From Streptomyces bikiniensis (GTDB lineage Bacteria; Actinomycetota; Actinomycetes; Streptomycetales; Streptomycetaceae): a DNA stretch of 64,000 nucleotides. The DNA lies in assembly GCA_000716465.1 (NCBI GenBank), contig JNWL01000009.1:87653-151652 (forward strand), in the 5' to 3' direction. The position numbers and the translations under genes were made by a program. Shown one piece after another: positions 48,897 to 57,820 of the stretch. The notes below the pieces were generated by a model. That model was given only the letters and a program-made list of their open reading frames with translations, searched no databases and was not told the DNA's origin. How positions within the stretch are numbered: the first letter of the stretch is position 1; the number at the start of each line of letters is the position of its first letter.

Positions 48897-49760
48897 ATGG
48901 GACAACGCTGGCTGGTGACCGGATGCTCGTCGGGTCTCGGCCGGGCCCTGGCGGAGGCGGCGGCCGCCGCCGGGCACGAGGTCGCGGTCACCGCCCGCAG
49001 CACCGTGACACTGCGGGAGACGGCTGCCCGCCACCCGGGGCGGATCGTGCCGATTCCGCTCGAACTGCACGACGCGTCCCAGTGCGAGGAGGCCGTCCGC
49101 CACGCCACCGCACGGCTCGGCGGCATCGACGTCCTGGTCAACAACGCCGGAGGAGGAGTGTTCGGCGCCGTCGAGGAGGTCTGCGACGCCGAGGTCCGCG
49201 ATCAGCTGGAAACGCTGCTGATCGGTCCGTGGCGGCTGATCCGCCTCGTCCTGCCGGGCATGCGTGCCCAGGGCCACGGCCACATCGTCAACGTCTCCTC
49301 GCTCGCCGGCCGGATGGCCTTCCCGGGCCTCGGCGCCTACGTCGCGGGAAAGTTCGCGCTGGAGGGCATGAGCCAGACGCTCGCCGCCGAGGTCACCCCC
49401 CTGGGCATCCGGGTCACCGTGGTCGAACCGGGCGGCTTCGCCACGCGCTACGGGACCTCGCTCAGGCGGTCCGCACGCCGGATGCCCGAGTACGCCGCCG
49501 CGAGCGCCGGGATGCTGGACGGACTGCGCGGCATGGCCGACGACGCGACCATGGGCCGGCCCGAGGACTTCGCGGCCCGGGTGCTCGCTCTCGTCGCGTC
49601 GGAGGACACCACACCGCTGCGGGTCCCCATCGGCCAGGACGCCTTCCTCTATCTCGAGGCCGTGGAACAGGCGGCCCGTGACGAACTGGCCGCCGCCCGC
49701 GCCCTGGCGGACGCGCCGCCGCCCCCGGCGCTGGAGGACGCCGCACACGACCCGGTGTGA
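48897..49760 (+). CDS. Short-chain dehydrogenase/reductase
   Basis: A 287-residue classical SDR: nucleotide motif TGCSSGLG (8-15), NNAGGG, and the catalytic S-Y-K set in NVSSLAGRMAFPGLGAYVAG-KFAL (YVAGK). The tail is longer than the minimal SDR and acidic. It oxidises or reduces a hydroxyl/carbonyl group with NAD(P)(H); the substrate is unknown. The ATG at 48897 has a GGGGG-type ribosome site. It stands alone. Confidence 0.9.
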   Translation: MGQRWLVTGCSSGLGRALAEAAAAAGHEVAVTARSTVTLRETAARHPGRIVPIPLELHDASQCEEAVRHATARLGGIDVLVNNAGGGVFGAVEEVCDAEVRDQLETLLIGPWRLIRLVLPGMRAQGHGHIVNVSSLAGRMAFPGLGAYVAGKFALEGMSQTLAAEVTPLGIRVTVVEPGGFATRYGTSLRRSARRMPEYAAASAGMLDGLRGMADDATMGRPEDFAARVLALVASEDTTPLRVPIGQDAFLYLEAVEQAARDELAAARALADAPPPPALEDAAHDPV

Positions 49761-49774
49761 AGCCGGCGTGAGCC

Positions 49775-50030
49775 ATGGATTCCCGGGCGAAAGCATTCGC
49801 TTTCCACGTTCCGCGGGAGGACTTCGACACGGCAGCCCGCCTCCACGCCGAGTGCTTCGGAGGGTGCTGGCCCATCGGCACGGTCATGGGCGTTTCCGGT
49901 CCGGCGCCGCCGGACCGGTTCGTGGAGGTCGGCGCGCTCGTGCGCCCCGACGCGAAGCCGTGTGCGGGGGGCCGGCCCGACTCCTCGCGGCGAAACCGCT
50001 TTCGGGTTCACCGACGCCGCCCGCCCGTGC
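49775..50030 (+). pseudogene. Possible gene fragment after the SDR
   Basis: An ATG frame from 49775 reads MDSRAKAFAFHVPREDFDTA and continues for about 75 codons with reasonable bias (VEVGALVRPDAK); bases after about 49965 favour another frame (RGETAFGFTDAARPCVQQA). The open frame would otherwise run antisense through the next gene. A short or broken gene is likely; family not recognised. Confidence 0.3.
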
Positions 50031-50032
50031 GT

Positions 50033-50320
50033 TCAGCAGGCCCTTGCGGCTGTACGGGGAAACGGCTCGGTCTGCGCCACCCGGACGCGGTGCGCCAGCC
50101 GGCGGGCGGCGTGCACACTGCGACGCGTCAGGCAGAGTTCGCCCGCCGGAACGTGGCAGGTCGGGCAGGGATGGGCGAAAGCGCCGTGCCGGAACTGGCG
50201 GTGCGTCTCGTAGGTGGCGTCCAGCATCGCATCGAGGGCCGAGGACGGAAGGGAGACGGAAGCGCGGGTGGCGGTGCGCACCGGCCGGTGGGGGAGGGGC
50301 AGGACCGTGGTGGAACTCAT
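50033..50320 (-). CDS. Small zinc-finger-type protein
   Basis: A 95-residue protein with the motif CPTCHVPAGELCLTRRSVHA-x-R (C-x2-C-x6-C-x6-H-x2-R), a pattern of small zinc-binding proteins widespread on actinobacterial chromosomes and phages, thought to bind nucleic acid. The rest is basic. The ATG at 50320 is preferred because GAGGAG is 9 nt upstream; the ATG at 50329 directly abuts it. Function unknown. Confidence 0.65.
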   Translation of the reverse strand: MSSTTVLPLPHRPVRTATRASVSLPSSALDAMLDATYETHRQFRHGAFAHPCPTCHVPAGELCLTRRSVHAARRLAHRVRVAQTEPFPRTAARAC

Positions 50321-50746
50321 GACGGGCATCTCCTCGTACGGCGTGGGTGCGAGGCCGTGGGCTCTTGCACTCCGTGTGGTGAAGGGCGGGGGTTCCTCCT
50401 GCCTACCCGCATTGCCCCGGCTCAGACGCGACACCGCCGACCGTCTTCCGTACGGGTGCGGACCTCGCACGGCACGACGAGGCGCAGCGGAGACGGGACA
50501 TCGAGGAGGGCGACGCGGCTCGCATGATCGGTCGAGTCGGCCTCGTACGCAGTCGCACCGGCAGAAGTACGCGGGGCGGTACTTCTGCCGGTGCGACTGC
50601 GTGGTCCCGCTCCTGCGGGTCGTGTTGGCTGGGGGTACCGGGCGACGGACCGGGCCGTGACCGCTCCGTGATCCCGGCCACCGAACCGCTCTGCGGGCCC
50701 CGGCGCAGCCCCTCGCGCCGAGGACCGCCTCACCTCTGGAACCGAC
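50321..50746. other. Gap with a long hairpin
   Basis: About 425 bases between divergent genes with no supported gene. It is dominated by the perfect hairpin at 50547-50602. Frames crossing it on both strands encode near-identical peptides (SHRQKY-x-x-x-YFCRCDC) because of the palindrome and should not be taken as genes. Confidence 0.6.
50547..50602. repeat. Perfect 24-bp-stem hairpin, 8-nt loop
   Basis: Bases 50547-50570 and 50579-50602 are exact reverse complements around GCGGGGCG. The stem core contains AGTCGCACCGGCAGAAGTAC. It is not adjacent to any stop codon (227 nt and 145 nt to the nearest starts), so it is an unusual place for a simple terminator. Confidence 0.8.
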
Positions 50747-51166
50747 GTGCGCATAACTGATCATTTCAGGATGGAGTGCCTGGCCGGAGAGTTGCGCGCC
50801 GTGATGACGCGAACCGGTCCGGAGGGCGGGGAACGGGGACACGGGACCAAGCGGTGGCAGCTCCTGCGGGAAGACGTCCTGATCGGCGAGCTCAGCGAGT
50901 ACGGCTGTGATCGGCCGTACTCACTTGCGCGCTTCACCCCGGGACCCGGCTGGGAGAGCGTGCGGCCGTTGTTCGAGGCGCGGGCGGCCCACAGGGGGAC
51001 CGACCCGGACGGGGCCGGGACCGCCGCCCCGGCCGAACCGTTGCGGAATCTGGGGCTCACACTGGCCCCGGTCGACGGCGGGCAGCCCCCGTTGCGGCTC
51101 TTCAAGGACTGCACGGTGCGCATCAACGGGTCCGAGGCCCGCCTCCGCCACCGGCACGCGAACTGA
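50747..51166 (+). CDS. Hypothetical protein
   Basis: A 139-residue frame with good codon bias: MRITDHFRMECLAGELRAVM, then GTKRWQLLREDVLIGELSEY, GPGWESVRPLFEARAAH and LRLFKDCTVRINGSEARLRH. It looks like a small alpha/beta protein; no family is recognised. The start could be GTG 50747 or ATG 50771; neither has a clear ribosome site. Confidence 0.5.
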   Translation: MRITDHFRMECLAGELRAVMTRTGPEGGERGHGTKRWQLLREDVLIGELSEYGCDRPYSLARFTPGPGWESVRPLFEARAAHRGTDPDGAGTAAPAEPLRNLGLTLAPVDGGQPPLRLFKDCTVRINGSEARLRHRHAN

Positions 51167-51355
51167 CCGCCCGTCTCCCGGCGGCCGCCGGGAGCGCCGC
51201 ACGGGAGCGTCCGCCGCTCCGCTGTGCGGGGTCGTCACCGTTTCGGGTCGAGCGCGGCACGGTGCCCGTCCCGGCCGCGCGACCCGGAACCGGAAGCGCG
51301 GCGAACGACCGGTTTCACCGGTCCCGGACGCGTCCGGGTGTCGGCCGTCCTGTTC

Positions 51356-53608
51356 TCACGCGCGGGTCGTGAGCCTCGTGACCGCCGCGTCGTACCGTGC
51401 CCGCAGCCCCGTGTCCTCCAGCCCCGTGTCCTCCAGCCCCGTGTCCTCCGAGACCCTCAGCAGGACGCCGAGCGCTCGTACCGCGCCGTCCTCGTAGCCG
51501 GAGGACTCCGCCTCCCGGGCCGCGAGATCGAGCTGTTCGATGCCCTCGGCTTCGTCACCGAGGCCCAGCAGCGCCTCTCCCCTCACCATGAGCAGCAGTA
51601 TGTGGGGGATGTCGGCCGTGCCGGACCGATCGTCGAAGGCCAGTGCCCCGGTTGCCGTGTCGAGGGCTTCGCGCCACTTCCCGGCGTCGGCCCGATGACG
51701 GGCCAAGTGCTGCAGGGCCAGTCTTTCGACGGTTCGGTCGTCGGCCGCGCGAGCCAGCTCCACCGCCCGCTCGCACCCTCGCGCCGCCTCGTCCAAGCCG
51801 CCGAGCGCCGCCTGCGCCATGGCCAGAACGAGCAGGGCGTTCGCCTCGGCCACCGGGTCGCCCGACCGGGAGGCGAGCGTGGAGGCCGCCCTCAGATGAG
51901 CCAGCGCCTCCTCGATGCGCCCTTCCTCGATCAGCACCCAACCGAGCACGTTCAGTACGCGTGACTCGCCGTGCTGATCGGCGTCGGTCCGTGCCGACCG
52001 GAGGCCGGTCTCCAGGAGTGGGGCCCAGCCGTCCCGTACACGCCACACGATCAACGGCCACATCGTCATGACGATCCGCCAGGCCCTGTCGTGCAGCCCC
52101 GCCGCATGCGCCGCGGCCACCGCCAGCGCGAGGTCGTCCCTCTCCACCGCGTACCAGGCCACGGCGGCGGCCCGGTCATCGAACTCCCGTACGACGGCGG
52201 GCGGCAGGTGGTCCACCGGCAGGGGGAAGCACTCCTCGTTGCCGGGCTCGGCCGCCGCCACGGCCGCGAGGCCCGTGGTGACGTAGTGGTCGAGCAAGCG
52301 CTTGAGCGCTTCGGGCGCGACCTCCAGGCTCCGCGCGTAGAGACGCACCAGATCGTGCATGGCCCATCGGCCGGGCGCCGTCTCCGTGACGAGGTGCGCG
52401 GCGGCCAGCCTCTCCAGGGCGGCTTCGGCGGCCGGAGGATCCGTATCGGCCAAGGCGGCCGCCGTGTACCGGTCGACGTGCGTACCGGGGTGACGGCCGA
52501 GACGGGCGAACTGGCGCGAGACGTCCTGAGGAAGCTGCTGCAGCGACAAGCGCAGTGCCGCCCGCACGCCGGTGTCCTCCACGTCCAGCAGGCTCAACCT
52601 GCGCGTCTCGTCGGACAGCTCGGCCGCCATCGTCTCCAGGGACGAGCCGGGCCGTTGCGTCAGCCGGGCGGCCACCACCCGCAGCGCAAGGGGCAGTCCG
52701 TCGCACAGCTCGGCCAGCCGCCGCGCGGCCACCGGCTCCGCGGCGACCCGTTCCCCGCCCAGCACCGCGGCGAGCAGCATCGTGCCGTCCTGCGGGCCGA
52801 GCACGCCCACCGCGACGGGCCGGGCGGCGTCGGTGACGATCAGCCCCGGCAACCGGTGCCTACTGGTGACAACGGTCACGCAGCGCCGGCCGCCCGGAAG
52901 GAGAGGCCTGACCTGCTCTGAGTTCCGCGCGTTGTCGAGCACCACGAGGAGTCGGCGGTCGGCGGCGAGCGACCGGAACAGCGCGGCCGCGCCGTTCTCC
53001 GACTCCGGTACCCGTTCGAGCGGCACACCGAGCGCCGGCAGGAACTCCCGCAGCACCTCCATGAGCGTGGGCTCGCCCGTGTCGCCGAAGCCCCGCAGGT
53101 CGGCATAGAGCCGTCCGTCGGGAAAACCGGTAGGGGCGCGGTGGGCCCAGTGCAGTACGAGGGCCGTCTTTCCGACCCCTGCGGGCCCGACGACCAGACA
53201 TACGGGCGCTTCGCCTTCGGCGGCCCGGGACAGGGCGTCGAGTTCCGCCGCCCGTCCGTGGAAACCACGCGGTGCGCGCGGCAGCAGATCGGGTGCGGCG
53301 GCCCGACCGACGGCGTCCGGCACGGACGCGGGTGACGGCGAATTCGCGGTGCGGGCCTTCCTGGGACGACCCAAGCCGGCGATGCGTTCCAGTTCCCGCG
53401 CGACGGCCTCGTCCAGGCCGAGGGCCCCGGCCAGTGCCTGCACGGTGCGACGCTGGGGCCCCCGGGAGTGTCCGCGCTCCATGTACGACAGCGCCCGCAC
53501 GCTCACCCCCGCGGTGTGTGCCAACTCCTCCTGGCTCAGACCGGCCTCCGTCCGCAGACGGTGCAGAAGTGTGCCGAAGCCGCCGTCGACCGGCGTACCG
53601 CTGTCCAT
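51356..53608 (-). CDS. XRE-HTH / NB-ARC / TPR regulator (STAND NTPase)
   Basis: A 750-residue protein. An XRE HTH (AGLSQEELAHTAGVSVRALS, 22-41) is followed by an NB-ARC module: P-loop GPAGVGKT (141-148), Walker B LLVVLDNA (220-227), GLPLAL (304-309) and the MHD-like AMHDLVRLYA. The C-terminal half is TPR-like helical repeats (VLNVLGWVLIEEGRIEEALA; NALLVLAMAQAALGGLDEAA). It resembles AfsR/GutR-like STAND regulators but has no SARP domain. The ATG at 53608 gives the family N-terminus. Near the end EDTGL occurs three times from a DNA repeat. Divergent from an Imm49-type protein. Confidence 0.9.
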   Translation of the reverse strand: MDSGTPVDGGFGTLLHRLRTEAGLSQEELAHTAGVSVRALSYMERGHSRGPQRRTVQALAGALGLDEAVARELERIAGLGRPRKARTANSPSPASVPDAVGRAAAPDLLPRAPRGFHGRAAELDALSRAAEGEAPVCLVVGPAGVGKTALVLHWAHRAPTGFPDGRLYADLRGFGDTGEPTLMEVLREFLPALGVPLERVPESENGAAALFRSLAADRRLLVVLDNARNSEQVRPLLPGGRRCVTVVTSRHRLPGLIVTDAARPVAVGVLGPQDGTMLLAAVLGGERVAAEPVAARRLAELCDGLPLALRVVAARLTQRPGSSLETMAAELSDETRRLSLLDVEDTGVRAALRLSLQQLPQDVSRQFARLGRHPGTHVDRYTAAALADTDPPAAEAALERLAAAHLVTETAPGRWAMHDLVRLYARSLEVAPEALKRLLDHYVTTGLAAVAAAEPGNEECFPLPVDHLPPAVVREFDDRAAAVAWYAVERDDLALAVAAAHAAGLHDRAWRIVMTMWPLIVWRVRDGWAPLLETGLRSARTDADQHGESRVLNVLGWVLIEEGRIEEALAHLRAASTLASRSGDPVAEANALLVLAMAQAALGGLDEAARGCERAVELARAADDRTVERLALQHLARHRADAGKWREALDTATGALAFDDRSGTADIPHILLLMVRGEALLGLGDEAEGIEQLDLAAREAESSGYEDGAVRALGVLLRVSEDTGLEDTGLEDTGLRARYDAAVTRLTTRA
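51404..51448. repeat. 15-bp tandem repeat x 3 within the NB-ARC gene
   Basis: Three exact copies of CAGCCCCGTGTCCTC encode a triplicated Glu-Asp-Thr-Gly-Leu (EDTGL) near the C-terminus. In-frame copy-number change would alter the tail without disrupting the protein. Confidence 0.85.
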
Positions 53609-53925
53609 ACCTGCGTATCCCCTGGTCAGTGCGGTGCGACCGAAACGTCGTACCCCGCCTGCAAAAGTATGCACGAACTGCTTTTGCCGGCGAAGCGCGC
53701 TGTCCCCGCCCCGGGAACCAACCCCGCGCAGTGCGATGACGGGCTCCACGTCCTCCCCGGGCCCCCGTGAGCGGAATGACGAAGGCCCCGTCGGCACGCC
53801 ATGGACACCCGCCGCGCCGGCCTGCCGGGGGCCACGCGGCACGGCAGAGGGGATGACGGTCGCTTCGCCGGTCTGTCAGAGCCCGCGTCTAGGCTGCTCC
53901 AGAGAGTCGATCAAGGAGCGGAACA

Positions 53926-55683
53926 GTGCGAATAGAGCGTCACCAGGTGGACGGAGCGGCCGTGTCGGCAGCCCGTGAGGACTTCACGAACCGCATCGGG
54001 CGTCGGGTGCACTCCCTGTCGAGGGCCGGCCGGATGGCCACGTACGCATGGCAGTGGATCGCCGACGACTTCCTCGACTACCTGGGCGCCCTCTCCCTCA
54101 CCGACCCCGACCTCGACACTCCGGAGGCCAAGGCCGTCCTCAAGGACGCCTCCGAAGCCGCGGCAGGAGCCGTCGCCTACGCCGCGTACCACCCGCACTG
54201 CACGTTCGACGTCTTCCTGGACTACGTCAACTTCGGCATGAGCTACGACGCGGGTGACGACGCCCCCGAGGAAACGGTCACACCAGGGGAGTGGATCCAG
54301 GCACTGTGCCTGGCGGCGCTCCGGGACAGGGCGAAGTGGCACGGCGAGGCCTTCCACTTCGCCCGGCAGAAGTTTGCCGCGCGGACGCAGGGAACGCCCG
54401 CAGGCGAGCTCGCCACCGGGCTGACGGCCGTGATCCTGGACGACACCGGCGACGACGAGGAGTACCCGCCGAGCGCCCGGGCCAAGCTCGCCGCCGTCGA
54501 CGCGGCCCTGGAGCGGATCCGGACCCGTGCCGGAGAAAGCGGCGAGCCCCTCCTGGACCGGCCGGACAGCGCGGCGTTGCAGGCCCTGCGCGCCCTGGTC
54601 GCCGAGGACCAGGACGCCTTCGACGCGGCGCTGGCCGACGTCCTGACCCGGCACGCCGCCCTGCACGCCACGACGACCTCCCCGCGCAGCCTCCTCCCGC
54701 TCGTCCCCATCGCCCTCGCCGCGTTCGCGTACCGCGCGCTGGGCTGGCCGCCCGCCGTGAGCAGCGACTACCTACCGCACGCGCTGGTCACCGGCTTCGA
54801 GACCCGGGGACCCCGGGTCGCGGGGCTCGGCCGGGAGCGGCGGCCGGACGCCGTCGCCGCGCTTGCCGCGGGCCCGCTGGTGGTGGAGCGGCCGGCCTGC
54901 GAGCGGGACGGGATCCCGCGGATCGAGGCCACGTACGAGGAGCACCTCGCGGAAGCGCTCACTCCCGTCGACGGCGAGCCCCTCGCCGTCTGGCGCCTGG
55001 GCAGCGTGCTGGAGGACCAGAAGCGCCTGTTCCAGTGGCGGGAGGGAAACCCGGGCGACGTCGCGGACAAGCAACTCGCCACCCTTCGGCTGGCTTCCCG
55101 GACGGGGGCGGCCCTGTTCCGCATCGCGCTGGCGGAGCCGGACACCGAGGTCGAGGTGTCCATCGCCGGACGCCCGCTGCGTTACCCGGCCCGGCGCGGC
55201 GACGAAGCAGGCGCCGGACACTGGCAGACGGCCGTCGCCTTCGCCCTCATCACCGGCGCGCGCGAAGACCTCGCTCCCCTGGTCCTCACCGGCCCCGCCT
55301 TCGCCCGCCCGGACGGCTCCGCGTTCGCCGCGTACCGCGAGGCCCTCCACGCCCACCTGACGGGCGCCGGGTCCGAGGCGGCCGTGCGACGAGCATTGCA
55401 GGAGGACGAGAAAGCCGAGGACCGGGGCTTCGCGATGCCGCCGGCCGTGCTCCTGTCGCAGCTGGTGGAGGGCGACGAGGAGAGCTTCAACCTGGCCCTG
55501 GCCGACGCGCTCGAAAACCACCGCGCCCACTACGAGGTCGCCGACCGCGCCGACTCTCCCGAGGCCTCCGTCAACCTCGACGTCCTCGCGCTTGCCTGCC
55601 ATGCCCGCCGCCGGGGCTGGGCCGTCCGCGTGGAGTCCCCCTACCTGCCGCAGTACCTTCTGCGGGCTGTCGAACCCTTCTGA
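53926..55683 (+). CDS. Two-domain Imm49-type immunity protein
   Basis: A 585-residue protein with a duplicated architecture of two related helical domains, about 1-300 and 310-585. Each ends in a similar unit: RSLLPLVPIALAAFAYRALGW followed by SDYLPHALV, and VNLDVLALACHARRRGWAVR followed by SPYLPQYLL. These segments match the Imm49 family of polymorphic-toxin immunity proteins (W/Y-rich, SxYLP motif). No toxin gene is seen within reach. The GTG at 53926 has AAGGAG 8 nt upstream. It is divergent from the NB-ARC regulator. The toxin it may neutralise is unknown. Confidence 0.8.
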   Translation: MRIERHQVDGAAVSAAREDFTNRIGRRVHSLSRAGRMATYAWQWIADDFLDYLGALSLTDPDLDTPEAKAVLKDASEAAAGAVAYAAYHPHCTFDVFLDYVNFGMSYDAGDDAPEETVTPGEWIQALCLAALRDRAKWHGEAFHFARQKFAARTQGTPAGELATGLTAVILDDTGDDEEYPPSARAKLAAVDAALERIRTRAGESGEPLLDRPDSAALQALRALVAEDQDAFDAALADVLTRHAALHATTTSPRSLLPLVPIALAAFAYRALGWPPAVSSDYLPHALVTGFETRGPRVAGLGRERRPDAVAALAAGPLVVERPACERDGIPRIEATYEEHLAEALTPVDGEPLAVWRLGSVLEDQKRLFQWREGNPGDVADKQLATLRLASRTGAALFRIALAEPDTEVEVSIAGRPLRYPARRGDEAGAGHWQTAVAFALITGAREDLAPLVLTGPAFARPDGSAFAAYREALHAHLTGAGSEAAVRRALQEDEKAEDRGFAMPPAVLLSQLVEGDEESFNLALADALENHRAHYEVADRADSPEASVNLDVLALACHARRRGWAVRVESPYLPQYLLRAVEPF

Positions 55684-55782
55684 AAGGGCCTTCCTTCCCT
55701 TTTCGTGCGTCGGACCTCCCTCTCCACGACGTCTTCGGCCCCTGGTCCGCGGCCTCATCCGGTCGGCCCCGTTGCGGAGGGT

Positions 55783-56889
55783 TCAGTCGAAGCGGACGGA
55801 GAACACTCTGTCGGGCGCGGTCGCGAAGGCGAGGAGTTCCTCGCCTTCCCGAACGAGTGCGTCGCGCTCTTTCCCCGTCAGCGGTGCGAAGGGCTCCAGC
55901 ACGAGGACGGCCGTCTTGCGCCGCTGTTCGATCCGCCAGACGCCGCGGACGAAGCCGTCCACGAGGAAGGTCGCCCGGATCAGGCCGTTGCGGGTGAAGA
56001 CCAGTCGGCGCTGCTCCTCGGTGAGGATGCGGCCACGGTCGGCATGGGACAGCAGGATGTTGTCGAACTCGGGCAGATAGCGCACCGGGACGGACAGGTC
56101 GGGGTCGGGTAGCGGCGCGTTCGGCACGTCCAGGAGCTCCACGCCGTTCTCGTCGCGGAAACTGCGCAGTCGCGGACGCAGCCGGCGCACGGACTCGGTG
56201 ATCCTCGTCATTCCCGACCAGGTCTGCACGTCCTTGACGGAGGCCGGGCCGAACGCCGCGAGGTAGCGCTCGACCAAGGCGTCCGGGGACGGGTCGGTCG
56301 CCGGAGGACGGCCGAGCCAGGACCGGGCCGTGGTGTGCGCCGCCCGCCCGCTCTCGCCCCAGAGGCCGCGCGGTGGCACCTGGACGAGTGGTGTCAGGTT
56401 GCGTACGGCGTTGGCCAGGGCGAACGGGTCGCGTCCGGGCCGGCGGTCCGCGAGCCGGGCGCCCAGCTCGCTCAGCGTGAGGGGTTCCTCCTCGACCAGC
56501 TTTCGGCCCATCTCCGCCACCTCCGCCAGATCGAGCCCTTCGAGCTTGCGTCCGAAGGTGTTCTTGAGGCCCCGGGCGAGAGCGTCGGCGAGAACCGGCC
56601 TCAGAGCGAGGCAGTCGTCCGCGGTGACGAGGTGGATCGTGCCGCGCATCAAGGCGACCCGCACCACCTCGCGGCTCCGCACGAGCCCGGCGAGGTCCTC
56701 GACGCCGAAGCCGGACAGTCGGGTCCACAGCCCGATGTAGGGCGGGTCGGGCGCCTGGGCCTGCATGCCGACCAGGTGCGAGATCGCTGCGACGGGCGTC
56801 GCCTCCACCCGTCCGGTGAGCATCTGGCGGGCCAGCAGACTTCTGTTGAGCGCTCTGCGGCCCAGCACGCTCGGGTCCCCCGTCGTCAT
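55783..56889 (-). CDS. AlkZ-like DNA glycosylase (winged-helix HTH_42 family)
   Basis: A 368-residue protein. LLARQMLTGRVEATPVAAIS, then the catalytic QxQ motif in VGMQAQAPDPPYIGLW (about 41-56), VALMRGTIHLVTADDCLALR and VRYLPEFDNILLSHADRGRI are typical of the AlkZ/YcaQ glycosylases, including Streptomyces enzymes that unhook crosslinks or remove bulky alkyl adducts. The ATG at 56889 has a GAGAGG site upstream. Its gene ends 100 nt from the Imm49 gene, convergently. Confidence 0.88.
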   Translation of the reverse strand: MTTGDPSVLGRRALNRSLLARQMLTGRVEATPVAAISHLVGMQAQAPDPPYIGLWTRLSGFGVEDLAGLVRSREVVRVALMRGTIHLVTADDCLALRPVLADALARGLKNTFGRKLEGLDLAEVAEMGRKLVEEEPLTLSELGARLADRRPGRDPFALANAVRNLTPLVQVPPRGLWGESGRAAHTTARSWLGRPPATDPSPDALVERYLAAFGPASVKDVQTWSGMTRITESVRRLRPRLRSFRDENGVELLDVPNAPLPDPDLSVPVRYLPEFDNILLSHADRGRILTEEQRRLVFTRNGLIRATFLVDGFVRGVWRIEQRRKTAVLVLEPFAPLTGKERDALVREGEELLAFATAPDRVFSVRFD

Positions 56890-56997
56890 GAGGCGGATCC
56901 TCTCACCCGGATCGCACGACGGCGAAGGCGGTGGTGCTTCCCCGCGGCATCGCCCGGCGCCACGACGGGACGGGGGCGCGTGTCCACGCCGTCGCCC

Positions 56998-57029
56998 TTC
57001 GGCACGCGGGGAAATCACCGCGTGCCGAA
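56998..57029. promoter_or_regulatory. 12-bp inverted repeat between divergent genes
   Basis: TTCGGCACGCGG and its exact complement flank an 8-nt spacer, midway between the AlkZ-like and DUF2165 starts (both more than 80 bp away). Being in a divergent promoter region, it is more likely an operator or RNA hairpin than a terminator. Confidence 0.5.
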
Positions 57030-57112
57030 GCGGCTGGGAGCCGTGCGGGTGGGGGAGTAATGCCAGGACCCGCGGCTCGAACGTCCGCGGGACGACGAAG
57101 GAGGGCACATCC

Positions 57113-57709
57113 ATGACACGGTCTCACCGGCAGAACGACACCGGCTCCGGCGCCCCTTCTCCGGGAACGGCCCCGGTCGGCCGGCGGAGCCGGCTCCTCC
57201 GGCTGGGCGCGCCGTCCGTCGCCGCAGCCGCGCTCACGGCGACCGTCGCGCTCTACACGACCCTGGTCGCCTTCGGGAACGTCACGGACTTCGGAACCAA
57301 CCAGCAGTTCGTCCAGCACGTCCTGAGCATGGACACCACGTTCGAGGACCCCGACCTGATGTGGCGGGCGGTCGAGTCGCCCGGTCTGCAGAACGCCGCC
57401 TATGTCGCCATCATCGTCTGGGAGGCGCTGGCCGCAGTGGTGCTCCTCGCCGCCACCTGGTTCTGGATCGAGGGGTTGCGCCGCGACACGTACGACCGTG
57501 CCCGCGCGGCGAGCACGGTGGGCCTGGTGATGGTGCTGCTGCTCTTCGGGGCGGGGTTCATCGCGATCGGCGGTGAATGGTTCGCCATGTGGCAGTCGTC
57601 CGACTGGAACGGCCTGGACGCCGCAGCCCGCAACGTCGCGCTGGCCGCCTTCGCACTCCTCGTCGTGCACCTCCCCGGTGTCCGCCGGGCGGCCGGCGAA
57701 CAGCCCTGA
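57113..57709 (+). CDS. DUF2165-family small integral membrane protein
   Basis: A 198-residue protein with four predicted helices: VAAAALTATVALYTTLVAFG, AYVAIIVWEALAAVVLLAAT, STVGLVMVLLLFGAGFIAIG and VALAAFALLVVHL. The segments NVTDFGTNQQFVQHVLSMDT and GEWFAMWQSSDWNGLDAA are characteristic of DUF2165. Role unknown. The ATG at 57113 has AAGGAGG upstream. Confidence 0.85.
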   Translation: MTRSHRQNDTGSGAPSPGTAPVGRRSRLLRLGAPSVAAAALTATVALYTTLVAFGNVTDFGTNQQFVQHVLSMDTTFEDPDLMWRAVESPGLQNAAYVAIIVWEALAAVVLLAATWFWIEGLRRDTYDRARAASTVGLVMVLLLFGAGFIAIGGEWFAMWQSSDWNGLDAAARNVALAAFALLVVHLPGVRRAAGEQP

Positions 57710-57820
57710 CGCCTTCCCCGCCGAAAGGGAGGCGGGAAGAGGCGTGCCGCACCGCCCGCCGCCTCCCGCGTGTGAGCCCGGCTTGCCTTCAAGCACACTC
57801 GAAGCCCTGGCGTCGGGGCC

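Noticed and set aside
50403..50681. Peptides with SHRQKY/YFCRCDC on both strands, read as zinc-binding proteins
   Set aside because: They arise from the perfect hairpin, which makes both strands read alike.
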